From: Hermodice carunculata
Lineage: Eukaryota > Annelida > Polychaeta > Eunicida > Amphinomidae
Length of the DNA stretch: 64,000 bases
NCBI GenBank assembly: GCA_964020975.1
Contig: OZ026619.1
Span: 89,896,562 to 89,960,561 of the forward strand
Direction: 5' to 3'
Position 1 is the stretch's first letter. Each line of letters opens with the position of its first letter. The notes below the pieces were generated by a model that was not told where the DNA came from, did not search any database, and worked only from the letters and a program-made list of their open reading frames with translations. The translations under genes were made by a program, and so were the position numbers. Below, one piece after another: positions 60,401-62,760 of the stretch.

Positions 60401-62568
60401 TGCATGGTCCCCCTCCGGCTTAATGGGTCAACCCCATGCGGCCTGGGCACATGCTCGGAGCACATGCGTGACTTTCTCATTCCTCATTGGCCCAGGACTT
60501 GTAGCGTGTCGATTTCAAATCACACTCGTCCCAGTCTCACCTCCGACTCTTGGACACTGCAAACGCACATTCGAACCTTCTTCTCAACGGTTATCCATTT
60601 TTGGCAATTTTAAAAACTCGATATCCCTCCCTCCCTCCCTATTTAATGTATTCCCGACGCAGGGCACTTTGGACCCTGCCACTTGCCAAGTTTTGTCATT
60701 TTCAATCAGTTTTTGCTTTAGCACTCTGTAAATTCTGTAAATAAATCGTCCGGGGGCATTTGGTGTACAGATGTAAAGATTTGCCTCAAGCCCAGAAACC
60801 AACCAAATTCCTGAGTTATGTGGGTTTGTTCAAACTTGGCAACAGAGCTAAACGCTTGGTCTGGTAACACTTTACTTATGATTGAAAAGTGTGAGTTTGG
60901 CAAGAGAGGAATGAAAGGTGCATAAAAATATAACAAAACACAACTGGGCTGGTGTAAGCAATGTTATAAGGGCCTGGAGCAGAGATTAGTGGCAGATATA
61001 AATATAATGTCTGTTGTAGTGAGGAGTGTCACTTTTACCTTCCATTCCATGATGGAAGAGAAGAAGTAGGGCATAACGAGAAAATGAGAATTGATCCCAG
61101 GCATTTTTGCCATGCTGATCAGCTTGGTGATGGATCTGGTGATTGGCACCCAATGCACCATTCTTTGATCACAAATTTCCACTATTCAATCATTGAGGGA
61201 GCCATGGTAGCCATGAAACACAGAGATGAACTCCTTAAACTGGGGCTGGGGCTGGGGTATTAGGACTAGCGTAAGTTGGAAATAAGGCGTCTTACAAAGG
61301 GCAATAGAACTGTACAGGGGAAGAATTGTTTGGGGCTTCACATGGCAACCATAAATAGTCTGTACATGTTGAATGGCCATCCAAAGGTTCAAACCTGAAC
61401 AGTATCAAATATGCAGGATATACTGGGCAGATCGATGAGGAATGTTGAGCTTACTAGACATAGGTGTAGTGGACTTGATTGTGGGAGTACAAAAGTGCTT
61501 TTTGGGTACAGATCTCACAAAGACAGTAATGACCACTGTGGACATCCTTGAGGCATTGGTTCTGCTGTGTTATATCAGTACAGGAAGATGCACTGCATAC
61601 TTAGGATGCCAGAAACAAAACTTCTCAAACTCTAATATGTGCAGTGTGAATACATGACAACAATTTATCCTGATGAAGAATGAACTAGCCAAGGGCCTGA
61701 CAGCAGTTTGAAAACAGCTAAAAAAAAAAAAAAAAAAAAAAAAATTTCCTGGACACAATGAAAACTATATTGGCTGCCCCTCTGGTTTGTAACATGCATA
61801 TGGTCGTGAAAGCATAACACATTAGGACATATGATACTAGGACATAAACATATATGTTGAACCGTTAAAATTTGTGTATTTTATTTTTCATTGAACACTA
61901 TAGAATGAACTGACATGTTGCTTAGCGTTTGCTTTTGAGTGTACATTCTGGGACCATTGTCCGTGGTATATGAGTGTGTTTCATAGTGCCATGATTTGCT
62001 GTTCACTTAAAATTATTTAACTTATAATGGTTCAACTACATCATTAGACTATGTATACATTTCGACCACATCTGAACAGTGTAAATTGCAACAATAAGCA
62101 AAGCAATGAGACTGTTCACAGACACCCTTGTTACGACATATAGAATGCAGTCACCAAAAACTATTAACCGAGACATATATTTTATGTAGTAAAAGTGCAA
62201 ATAGTTTGTGTTCATTTTGCAATTAACTTTTCAAGCTGACCACATTTGTTTCTATTGATAACAACTTATTCTTGGCTATATTCTTTCCAGGCGTGTATGG
62301 TCAAGGTGTGTATTTTGCAAGGCATGCAGAATATTCAGCTAGAGATGGGTACTCAAAGCTAGATGCAAATGGAACCAAACACATGTATGTGTGTGATGTC
62401 CTCGTAGGGGAGTACACCACAGGCAGACAGGAAATGAAGGAACCTCCTGTAAAGAGTGGCCTCACTCTGTATGACAGTGTGGTCGACAACCCAGCCAATC
62501 CTACCATCTTTGTTATTTTCCACGATAGTGCTGCATACCCGACACACCTGATTAAATTCTTGGGCTAG
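3160..62568 (+). CDS. PARP14-like: PARP14-like macro-domain ADP-ribosyltransferase, 12 exons, 5' end outside window
   Basis: Joined exons: 3160-3408, 15232-15453, 22629-22758, 26091-26186, 27736-27801, 28557-28730, 31778-32011, 36769-37195, 41220-41428, 53041-53177, 58709-58889, 62291-62568. All junctions are AG/GT, phases fit, and the sum is 801 codons with one terminal stop. Approximate residue map of the partial protein: macro-1 1-157 (N-terminus missing), linker 158-200, macro-2 201-375, KH-like 400-525, WWE 532-602, ART linker 603-650, ART 655-800. Triad residues are His686 (58820), Tyr716 (62311) and Ile781 (62506). The family transfers ADP-ribose from NAD+ to proteins or nucleic acids. 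Ile instead of Glu in the third position is typical of mono-transferases such as PARP10, PARP14 and PARP15. No start codon or promoter lies in the window. Vertebrate PARP14 has three macro domains; two are visible here and others may lie upstream. Exon borders are read by eye without transcript data. Confidence 0.93.
3672..3875 (+). mobile_element. piggyBac-like MITE, copy 1
   Basis: The left side is TTAA (3668-3671) followed by tcctttccccc; the right side is aaaggga followed by ttat, a decayed TTAA. Internally it shares gagtcaaca..ctttccttggca and ccaggcggttttggttgg with the copies at 31267-31513 and 58230-58429. TTAA target sites and CCCTTT-type ends are the piggyBac hallmarks. Confidence 0.7.
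4165..4335 (+). mobile_element. 171-bp mariner/pogo-type MITE
   Basis: Ends are CACTGAAAAGTCGTTATAATG and, inverted, CAGTGAAACCTTATTATAATG. TA lies on each side (4163-4164, 4336-4337). No coding capacity. Confidence 0.8.
4336..5050. other. Unassigned intron
   Basis: No repeat family, exon or RNA gene is recognised. Confidence 0.4.
5055..6200 (+). repeat. R2 dispersed repeat
   Basis: Starts with gacttgtcagtcagctgagc, followed by blocks ttcttctccaaaacca, atggtccaattatttttgg and gacacttctggggaccc. The same order recurs at 55311-56850, with shorter pieces at 28790-29012 and 27530-27640. The starting palindrome (AGCTgACTTGTCAGTCAGCT type) suggests element ends. No coding capacity. Confidence 0.75.
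6336..6533 (-). repeat. Gypsy 3' LTR
   Basis: 198 bp; shares TGTAAAGTCACTTTGTTTGG at the low-coordinate end and ctaaacattaca at the other with the 5' LTR. The purine-rich tract AAAAGGGGAGA (element strand) abuts it at 6534-6546. Confidence 0.95.
10788..10982 (-). repeat. Gypsy 5' LTR
   Basis: 195 bp, TG...CA ends on the element strand (TGTAATG... and ...TTTACA), matching 6336-6533 apart from about ten substitutions and a small length change. Confidence 0.95.
11226..12099 (+). mobile_element. 874-bp TA-flanked TIR element
   Basis: Ends are CAGTAAAACCTCCAT and, inverted, CAGTAAAATCTCTGTA, with TA on each side (11224-11225, 12100-12101). The motif gtgggcacctc repeats inside both arms (11243-11290, 12025-12050). 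This is mariner/pogo-type end chemistry. No transposase frame is present. Confidence 0.8.
12170..12560 (+). repeat. R3 dispersed repeat, uninterrupted copy
   Basis: Shares gattgtg.aggaggtcaaaatg, gtgacaccaccta and aatatcagtgaccttga with the copy split across 38080-38125 and 40152-40300. At 12224-12228 (gatac|tagtgacacc) it shows the sequence as it was before the 2-kb insertion in the other copy. Confidence 0.75.
12560..13458. other. Unassigned intron
   Basis: AT-rich, no recognised repeat, exon or RNA gene. Confidence 0.4.
13459..15067 (+). mobile_element. 1.6-kb TIR element
   Basis: The left end is agtagtacactagtccctc..gagcgaccacccc; the right end inverted is agtagtacatcttgaacaacccc..gaacgaccac. 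GGTCGT/ACGACC blocks repeat near both ends (13513, 14940, 15010). A 96-bp two-copy tandem (13781, 13877; gtcttttt..gggcctgatgcatcaccc) sits inside. No transposase is recognised. Confidence 0.65.
15232..15453 (+). CDS. PARP14-like: Exon b: macro domain 1, C-terminal half
   Basis: The acceptor is tgtattttcag and the donor AAG|gtatca; 74 codons, phase 0. It encodes CLQNAEVEGFKSISFPAIGTGGLGVP, the conserved late macro motif in which the GTGG loop holds the diphosphate. The final helix and strand (VVYEKDD) follow. It joins exon a in frame after an 11.8-kb intron that holds the Gypsy element and at least three TIR elements. The loop looks competent for binding; hydrolase activity cannot be judged from sequence. 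Confidence 0.93.
15511..15967. mobile_element. Foldback element with 11-bp CTAGTTAGCAG repeats
   Basis: The left end is tacccatacaaaaa; the right end inverted is taccctTACaaaaa. The left arm holds ctaactagccgctagttagcagctagttagctgc at about 11-bp steps, and the right arm holds the inverse (ttaagcagccactaactagc). The right end gtaagggta is the same as the end of the array at 1-306. Confidence 0.7.
16213..16913 (+). mobile_element. TIR element ATGTCTCCCGG with 146-bp tandem core
   Basis: The left end is ATGTCTCCCGGTGGAA (16213) and the right end TTCCACCGGGAGACAT (to 16913), a near-perfect inverted pair. Inside are a trinucleotide run (ttgttgctgttgttgttg) and about 3.5 copies of a 146-bp unit (starts near 16311, 16457, 16602, 16748) with gataagtcttgaag, gatgaaacttggtagg and ctcaaggtcacagg. 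A relative is at 57228-58220. Confidence 0.8.
16914..17250. other. Unassigned intron
   Basis: No recognised feature before composition turns GC-rich at the DIRS-like element. Confidence 0.35.
17260..22560 (+). mobile_element. DIRS-like tyrosine-recombinase retrotransposon, broken fossil
   Basis: A 5.3-kb GC-rich island in the intron before exon c, sense to the host gene. Parts in order: gag-like (about 18590-19640), reverse transcriptase (about 20040-20420; LKDAFFHVPI, YQFRALPFGLA and YLDDW are typical of DIRS), RNase H (about 20840-21320; SSWYGCRAH region), and a tyrosine-recombinase-like part (about 21450-22000). The coding frame is interrupted many times, so this is an old, heavily broken copy. 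Ends are set by composition only; I did not find the expected split repeats. A G run lies at 22091-22117. Confidence 0.8.
22629..22758 (+). CDS. PARP14-like: Exon c: linker between macro domains
   Basis: The acceptor is tttttttctggcag and the donor G|gtaagt; it enters at phase 0 and leaves at phase 1. It encodes about 43 residues rich in Lys, Ser and Gln (AFKDGIKKAKGG...ADKSG) with no fold that I recognise. A basic flexible linker between macro domains is usual in this family. Support comes from strong splice sites and from phase agreement with both neighbours. The DIRS-like fossil ends only a few dozen bases before the acceptor. Confidence 0.8.
22759..24340. other. Intron with scattered repeat fragments
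   Basis: ttttagctctgaccaaagg..gcagagcttatg (23219-23250) is a fragment of a family also seen at 6150 and 54788. 23390-24060 is AT-rich with weak R3 likeness (gtggtgccaccttgtgg). No exon is seen. Confidence 0.4.
24342..24678 (+). mobile_element. tRNA-derived SINE
   Basis: The head has a good RNA polymerase III A box (TGGCCAAGTGG, 24349-24359) and B box (GGTTCAACTCC, 24393-24403). An anticodon-like stem (ctcgc..gcgag) lies between them. A tRNA-unrelated body of about 260 bases follows, ending aaccctctataaataatg. A body this long with an imperfect acceptor stem fits a SINE and not a working tRNA. Confidence 0.8.
24925..25015. repeat. GC-rich hairpin
   Basis: ggggggcccaaatgttcg, gagcccaaacgttcg and gggcccctgggggccc form nested inverted repeats in AT-rich surroundings. 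No family assigned. Confidence 0.45.
25020..25380 (+). repeat. R4 dispersed repeat, short copy
   Basis: Shares gactataattcctttacta, acacacatatatcttgacctaa, gtcactaggtcaagtatctgggtca and gattagcaaggttataaatga with 59500-60320, where three or more units are present. No coding capacity. Confidence 0.7.
25421..25659 (+). repeat. 120-bp tandem duplication
   Basis: The units at 25421 and 25541 both read ttgatgtt.ggtgctca, gtcggataatttggat and gattatgcattcaaaaataa. They differ at a modest number of bases. Confidence 0.9.
26091..26186 (+). CDS. PARP14-like: Exon d: macro domain 2, start
   Basis: The acceptor is gtagttgcag. The first two bases complete the split Asp codon and the exon ends phase 1 at GGG|gtaggt. 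It encodes VRQGDITQETTDCIVNSTNE, a textbook macro-domain start: QGDI contacts adenine, and VNSTN contacts the distal ribose. Its 3' end and donor are copied twice more downstream at about 91-bp spacing (separate entry). Confidence 0.92.
26150..26400 (+). repeat. Triplicated exon end plus 5' splice site
   Basis: The end of exon d with its donor (caatgaggccctgg...aacaggg|gtaggtg) recurs as decayed copies whose donor GTs lie at 26279 (aacaggg|gtaagtg) and 26369 (aagcag|gtaagtg). The real donor GT is at 26187, giving spacings of 92 and 90. The intervening ttatatcacttgaa and ggatcaatcttta blocks repeat too. The third copy still reads GTSEALILSR, recognisable beside STNEALELNR. Copies two and three have the stronger gtaagt donor but no acceptor of their own that I can see. 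Confidence 0.85.
26413..27058. mobile_element. Foldback element with long arms
   Basis: The ends aacctgccgctac and gtagcgggtt are inverted. Inner arms pair strongly: tatagtacttaaaaactc and aaatttgcaaaat (26615-26662) match the inverse of 26834-26880. The arms make up most of the 650 bases. No coding capacity. Confidence 0.7.
27736..27801 (+). CDS. PARP14-like: Exon e: macro domain 2, AVSKAI helix
   Basis: The acceptor is tcatgttgcag and the donor A|gtgagc; 66 bases, phase 1 to phase 1. It encodes GAVSKAIAQKAGRKVQLEL, the macro helix after the glycine loop (compare GGVSQAICRAGG in exon a). Its small size is normal for the family. The join to exon d restores a Gly codon across the boundary. 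Confidence 0.9.
27802..28250. other. Unassigned intron
   Basis: Contains an inverted pair gcgcatgacagcaagcactg and cagtgcttgttatcacaggcc (27910-27985), possibly a short foldback. Nothing else is recognised. Confidence 0.4.
28251..28542 (+). repeat. 74-bp tandem array, four copies, abutting a splice acceptor
   Basis: Units start with ctaaattgtcatatcctc at 28251, 28325, 28399 and 28473; the period is exactly 74 for the first three. Units differ by only a few bases. The last loses its end where it runs into the polypyrimidine and acceptor region of exon f. There are no unique spacers, so this is a local minisatellite and not a CRISPR. High identity suggests recent expansion or ongoing homogenisation. 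Confidence 0.95.
28557..28730 (+). CDS. PARP14-like: Exon f: macro domain 2, central strands
   Basis: The acceptor is tattattgacag and the donor GAGCAG|gtatgt; phase 1 to phase 1, 174 bases. It encodes IAVTTGGNLPCHKIIHVVLP, then a helix and LSSIAFPLLGAG, matching the T-G-L-CK-I-H and I-FP-LGTG motifs of macro domains. The last motif reads LGAG rather than GTGG, so phosphate contacts may differ from macro-1. A four-copy 74-bp tandem array ends about 15 bases before this exon. Confidence 0.92.
28790..29012 (+). repeat. R2 fragment
   Basis: Bounded by ccagtcagctgaccttat and gacttgtcagtcagctgagg, with cacattttcctcttgttctc between them, in the order seen in the longer R2 copies. Confidence 0.6.
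29013..30151. other. Unassigned intron
   Basis: Contains a long G run (29959-29975). No exon or known repeat is seen. Confidence 0.35.
30156..31171 (-). mobile_element. Kolobok-like DNA transposon, 1016 bp, deleted derivative
   Basis: The ends AGACGTTCGGTACAC and, inverted, the same 15 bases are flanked by TTAA on both sides (30152-30155, 31172-31175). TTAA duplication with purine-led ends is the Kolobok pattern. The - strand frame 31128-30667 gives a basic N-terminus, then WDEGCRIVELSVLADNLVCEEC, a start seen in transposase-like proteins of marine invertebrates. The rest of the transposase is absent, so it could only move with help. Confidence 0.75.
30667..31041 (-). pseudogene. N-terminal remnant of a transposase
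   Basis: From Met at 31041 (MDCLRRVKRKKNERFVNK) the frame has a basic stretch, a Thr/Ala-rich linker, and WDEGCRIVELSVLADNLVCEECKK with a CxxC zinc-type pair. It lacks the DDE catalytic region. The frame could be opened further upstream to 31128, but MDCLRR is the likelier start because basic residues follow. A family link to Mutator/Kolobok-type transposases is from memory, not a search. Confidence 0.6.
31267..31513 (-). mobile_element. piggyBac-like MITE, copy 2 (inverted)
   Basis: TTAA (31263-31266) then ccctcctccccc at one end; ggagggaaggg then taac at the other. The internal palindrome caacagctttccttggca / tgccaaggaaagctgttg (31420-31484) and aaaccagcc match copies 1 and 3. Confidence 0.75.
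31778..32011 (+). CDS. PARP14-like: Exon g: end of macro domain 2 and linker
   Basis: The acceptor is cttttttctttttag and the donor TTTG|gtaagc; phase 1 to phase 1, 234 bases. It encodes a last helix (QTMAQALLGGIQEF), the final strand (LVTVRIVIFQ) and a hydrophilic tail ending in QPAAKPKNLFQRF. The helix-strand order closes a macro fold. The tail leads to the KH-like exon. The donor is the first unit of a 39-bp array in the intron. Confidence 0.9.
32012..32455 (+). repeat. About 39-bp degenerate array starting on a splice donor
   Basis: Around twelve units of the form ctaagcacatttaagcc plus an AT-rich spacer. The aagcc cores fall at 32024, 32065, 32099, 32127, 32166, 32205, 32244, 32289, 32331, 32370, 32408 and 32447, mostly 38-42 apart. 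The first unit contains the authentic donor of exon g (gtaagcatatttaagcc). The array therefore seems to have grown out of the 5' splice site. Units are diverged, so the array is old. Confidence 0.8.
32697..33990. mobile_element. Foldback element with GC-rich 10-bp repeats
   Basis: The left arm (32697-33092) and right arm (33629-33990) are inverted copies; gatcttaacagaaacatt.. (33018) pairs with ..gtttctgtaaagatc (33690). The loop is about 535 bases. Outer arm parts are decamers: tcggcgggtt ttggcacatt ttggcgggag on the left and ctcccgccga caactgccca ctcccgccga on the right. The left end is actagtaaaatgtctcgg. This end recurs at 34296 and 45312. Confidence 0.8.
34040..35107. repeat. Inverted-repeat unit enclosing a two-monomer higher-order array
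   Basis: 34071-34117 is the inverse of 35055-35107 (ggatggaaggacggacac / gtgtccgtccgtcc). 34040-34067 is an inverted piece of the array monomer. Between them, 34375-35045, the marker gtagacc falls at 34395, 34551, 34720, 34876 and 35045: spacings 156, 169, 156, 169. The long monomer has an extra 13-base piece (ctcaagagacaat region). An ACTAGTAAAATG foldback end lies at 34296-34373. Confidence 0.85.
34176..34204. repeat. 29-bp end-to-end TIR remnant
   Basis: ATGTCTCCAGTGG followed by CCAGTGGGAGACAT is the left and right end of the 16213-16913 family with nothing between. It may be an internal-deletion product or an excision relic. Confidence 0.55.
35130..36170 (+). repeat. AGGTCAC-rich tandem repeat
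   Basis: About six degenerate units of roughly 140-150 bases, each with gagccattttagtgaatttgg, aataacttgaaaag, cctacataaggtctcaga and a gtgaccttgac..caaggtcac pair. No coding capacity. Confidence 0.75.
36181..36768. other. Unassigned intron
   Basis: No recognised feature other than the acceptor tract of exon h. Confidence 0.35.
36769..37195 (+). CDS. PARP14-like: Exon h: KH-like region
   Basis: The acceptor is ccttgttcccag; the exon runs 427 bases from phase 1 to phase 2 and ends CAGTG|gtaaga. After a polar stretch it encodes VQFKIYAGSEERIDEVKKEI, MDPVVSKLIAREEQQI, a strand (VEIQIDREDLERILVTG) and a long helix rich in Glu and Arg. This matches the alpha/beta KH-like unit before the WWE domain in PARP14, which ends with a charged helix. 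The final Trp codon is split with exon i. The role in RNA or protein contact is inferred from the family. Confidence 0.9.
37196..38080. other. Intron, with the start of an R3 copy
   Basis: 37900-38080 has R3-like text (catgaacagtccacagttttc, ggtgacaccacctacagg). The rest is unassigned. Confidence 0.45.
38126..40151. mobile_element. 2026-bp TIR element nested in an R3 repeat
   Basis: The ends CAGTACCAATTTCGCAT and, inverted, CAGTACCGATTTCGCAT match at 16 of 17 bases and are flanked by TA (38124-38125, 40152-40153). R3 sequence continues on both sides; its intact relative is at 12.2 kb. Subterminal regions repeat gcgtgc, tggcgtgccag and aatttgcgca on both sides. The interior is much richer in CpG than the intron around it. 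No transposase frame is recognised. Confidence 0.85.
40152..40655. repeat. R3 right half and unassigned intron
   Basis: gcagcaccacctataatttg to aatatcagtgaccttgacc (40158-40297) continues the split R3 copy. The rest is unassigned. Confidence 0.6.
40655..40735 (+). mobile_element. piggyBac-like MITE, copy 4, left part only
   Basis: TTAA (40651-40654), ctctttcagttcccc, then caacagctttccgtggg..gaggaaagctgttgac. The right half is missing. Confidence 0.5.
40736..41219. other. Unassigned intron
   Basis: No recognised feature before the acceptor of exon i. Confidence 0.3.
41220..41428 (+). CDS. PARP14-like: Exon i: WWE domain
   Basis: The acceptor is acattgtcattgcag and the donor GATG|gtaaga; phase 2 to phase 1. 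With the Trp split from exon h it reads VQWYYVEDDGEYVEFPTEI, then KIEKL, GGSYNF and a late KSVDIVRRD strand. Together these form a WWE domain, which in this family binds ADP-ribose chains or terminal ADP-ribose. The first Trp is present; the second signature position is Tyr or Phe, as in several PARP WWE domains. Confidence 0.9.
41429..42704. other. Intron with simple repeats
   Basis: A C10A12 run is followed by (caaa)n at 41562-41615. The rest is AT-rich and unassigned. Confidence 0.5.
42705..43370 (+). repeat. R5 repeat (AGGTCACAGTGCTGCATT)
   Basis: Starts ttaccccttggcctttaggc and has three units with gggtcacatatttaggtcac and gtgctgcattgaagaaaaa; ends gtccgtcctggccgaggggttttt. A shorter relative is at 45575-45860 with the same end. 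The start resembles R1 (taccctttggcctta). Confidence 0.7.
43371..45310. other. Unassigned intron
   Basis: I see no exon, RNA gene or repeat family here. Confidence 0.3.
45311..45415. repeat. Decamer array of the ACTAGTAAA foldback type
   Basis: cactagtaaa is followed by 10-bp steps: cggcagacag cggtacacag cggcagagag cggtagccag cggcagagag. The start and step match the elements at 32697 and 34296, but the repeat sequence differs. Confidence 0.65.
45575..45860 (+). repeat. R5 repeat, short copy
   Basis: gacagttggccttaagg.tgcctcagacatct, ggtcacatatttaggtc and a (gtcc)n run (45795-45820) before gaggggttttcggtcactga match 42705-43370. Confidence 0.7.
45861..46825. other. Unassigned intron
   Basis: No recognised feature. 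Confidence 0.3.
46826..47352. mobile_element. Foldback element with CTATTNTGCC repeats
   Basis: The left arm accctatggaacaatatta, gggccaaaattccattatgcc pairs with the inverse of 47290-47350. Both arms repeat ctatta/gtgcc several times (46857, 46877, 46917; inverse near 47245, 47265, 47285, 47308). No coding capacity. Confidence 0.75.
47651..48366 (+). repeat. 293-bp tandem duplication, second copy carrying a MITE
   Basis: gaataaagtatgcatagaa starts at 47651 and 47944. Text continues in parallel through gtttac.gttgtgcatatttca, tataagaa.ggg and gaatgc..ttttgggttga. Copy two has an extra 143 bases (48068-48210). Confidence 0.85.
48068..48210 (+). mobile_element. 143-bp mariner/pogo-type MITE
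   Basis: The ends cagtgaaactgtc and, inverted, cagtataacctgg have TA on each side (48066-48067, 48211-48212). Inside, aagggaccacc and ggtccttt blocks repeat. Confidence 0.8.
48400..51905. other. Unassigned intron
   Basis: 3.5 kb without an exon, RNA gene or clear repeat family. A G-rich stretch with ggggaga/ggggaa runs lies at 48400-48780. Confidence 0.3.
51912..51980. repeat. Strong 68-bp hairpin
   Basis: gtgattgaagctg pairs with cagcttcaatcac, with an inner ggcgtggcacacgcc stem. It is a compact palindrome in AT-rich intron. Confidence 0.75.
52192..52250. repeat. Repeated palindrome tgtgttatgg..ccataacaca
   Basis: tgtgttatggtgccataaca and tgtgttatggtctcataaca lie in tandem, each self-complementary. 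Confidence 0.7.
52708..52908 (+). mobile_element. piggyBac-like MITE, copy 5, both ends intact
   Basis: TTAA (52704-52707), ccctttcc ... ggaaaggg, TTAA (52909-52912). Internal gtcaacagctctcctagg..cctctaggaaggctgttg matches the family palindrome, and ggctggtttcagg matches the right arm. This is the clearest case of the TTAA target. Confidence 0.85.
53041..53177 (+). CDS. PARP14-like: Exon j: linker before the catalytic domain
   Basis: The acceptor is aaaatgtatttcag and the donor TCA|gtaagt; phase 1 to phase 0. It encodes IPVHWGN, then EYKEVELFFNQTI, the conserved P-HW and F-T motifs that lead into the ART fold in PARP10, PARP14 and PARP15. The preceding intron is 11.6 kb. Confidence 0.92.
53178..53623. 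other. Unassigned intron
   Basis: No recognised feature. Confidence 0.3.
53624..54628 (+). repeat. R1 dispersed repeat, short copy
   Basis: Same start (taccctttggccttatgagg) and end (ggccgaagggtactgcg..) as 610-2114, same orientation. It has two internal units and no 66-bp duplication. Holds perfect DR1 sites at 53970-53982 and 54400-54412. Confidence 0.9.
55311..56850 (+). repeat. R2 dispersed repeat, long copy
   Basis: Starts agctcaactgacttgtcagt. About three units follow with ccaaaaccgtcatccagatt, aaatggtcatggtccagtga, gggacacttc and ggtggcgctgcaattttt. Same order and orientation as 5055-6200. Confidence 0.8.
56851..57220 (+). repeat. AGGTCAC-rich tandem fragment
   Basis: Three degenerate units with ggccagacttagacag.a, gagtgaccttgacctcatt and caaggtcac.ggg. 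Confidence 0.6.
57228..58228 (+). repeat. ATGTCTCCC element with (TTC)n and 145-bp tandem core
   Basis: Left end atgtctcccggtggaagccg as at 16213. A (TTC)n run fills 57268-57395. About six 145-bp units follow (starts near 57520, 57666, 57811, 57956, 58101). The right TIR is missing; the sequence runs into a piggyBac-like MITE at 58230. Confidence 0.85.
58230..58429 (+). mobile_element. piggyBac-like MITE, copy 3, left end lost
   Basis: gccaaggaaagctgttgacc, ccagccggttttggcc and gagggggaaaggg followed by TTAA (58430-58433). The family palindrome is replaced on the left by gttgggcactcagtgcccaac. Confidence 0.75.
58709..58889 (+). CDS. PARP14-like: Exon k: ART domain, donor-site His
   Basis: The acceptor is cactttgtag and the donor CAAG|gtaagg; phase 0 to phase 1. 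It encodes IERIENPALYKQYCAKK, then RLFHGTGGELCDKINQQGFN. IERI-N-LW/Y and FHGT are diagnostic of the PARP14-type catalytic domain. His686 of FHG (codon at 58820) is the first triad residue, binding NAD+. Confidence 0.95.
58890..59490. other. Unassigned intron
   Basis: No recognised feature. Confidence 0.3.
59495..60330 (+). repeat. R4 dispersed repeat, long copy
   Basis: At least three units with ctataattcctttacta, tgaaacaaaagtaggtcact, aggtcaagtatctgggtcac and ttctgttgtccttt; the end gattagcaaggttataaatga matches 25320-25360. Confidence 0.8.
60340..60775 (+). other. GC-rich island, possible solo LTR
   Basis: Composition turns GC-rich from about 60350, ends near tgtaaataaatcg (a polyadenylation-like aataaa). 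Size and composition fit a solo LTR, but I see no terminal inverted dinucleotides with target duplication. Confidence 0.3.
60776..62290. other. Intron with poly-A tract
   Basis: (A)n at 61720-61744 is the only distinct feature before the last exon; it may be a retrocopy tail, but no body is identified. Confidence 0.4.
62291..62568 (+). CDS. PARP14-like: Exon l: ART domain, C-terminal part and stop
   Basis: The acceptor is tattctttccag; the exon enters at phase 1 and ends in TAG at 62566. It encodes VYGQGVYFARHAEYSA, DANGTKHMYVCDVLVGEY, then PTIFVIFHD and AYPTHLIKF. Tyr716 is the second triad residue and Ile781 takes the place of the Glu needed for chain elongation. The protein ends two residues after the last strand, as in PARP14. 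The phase and the family C-terminus both show this is the last exon. Confidence 0.96.
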
Positions 62569-62760
62569 GGCAGGATGCTTTGATCATTTTTTTTATCTTT
62601 GTGATGTGACCTTGGAGGAGAGTTTGAGGACTGCGTATTAACATTTCTCCAAAACAGTACATCAGACTATATCCATACATGTGTACTTTACTTTATAGGT
62701 CAAATGTTCTTTTTCATTGTAAAACAGAATAAAGTCTGTATCACTCTTAAAAGATATATT
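62569..62760 (+). other. 3' UTR with polyadenylation signal
   Basis: AATAAA at 62728-62733 lies 160 bases past the stop and is followed by a T-rich stretch, a plausible cleavage zone near 62750. A second AATAAA (63093 region, tcaataaaatg) could serve a longer form. Confidence 0.7.
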
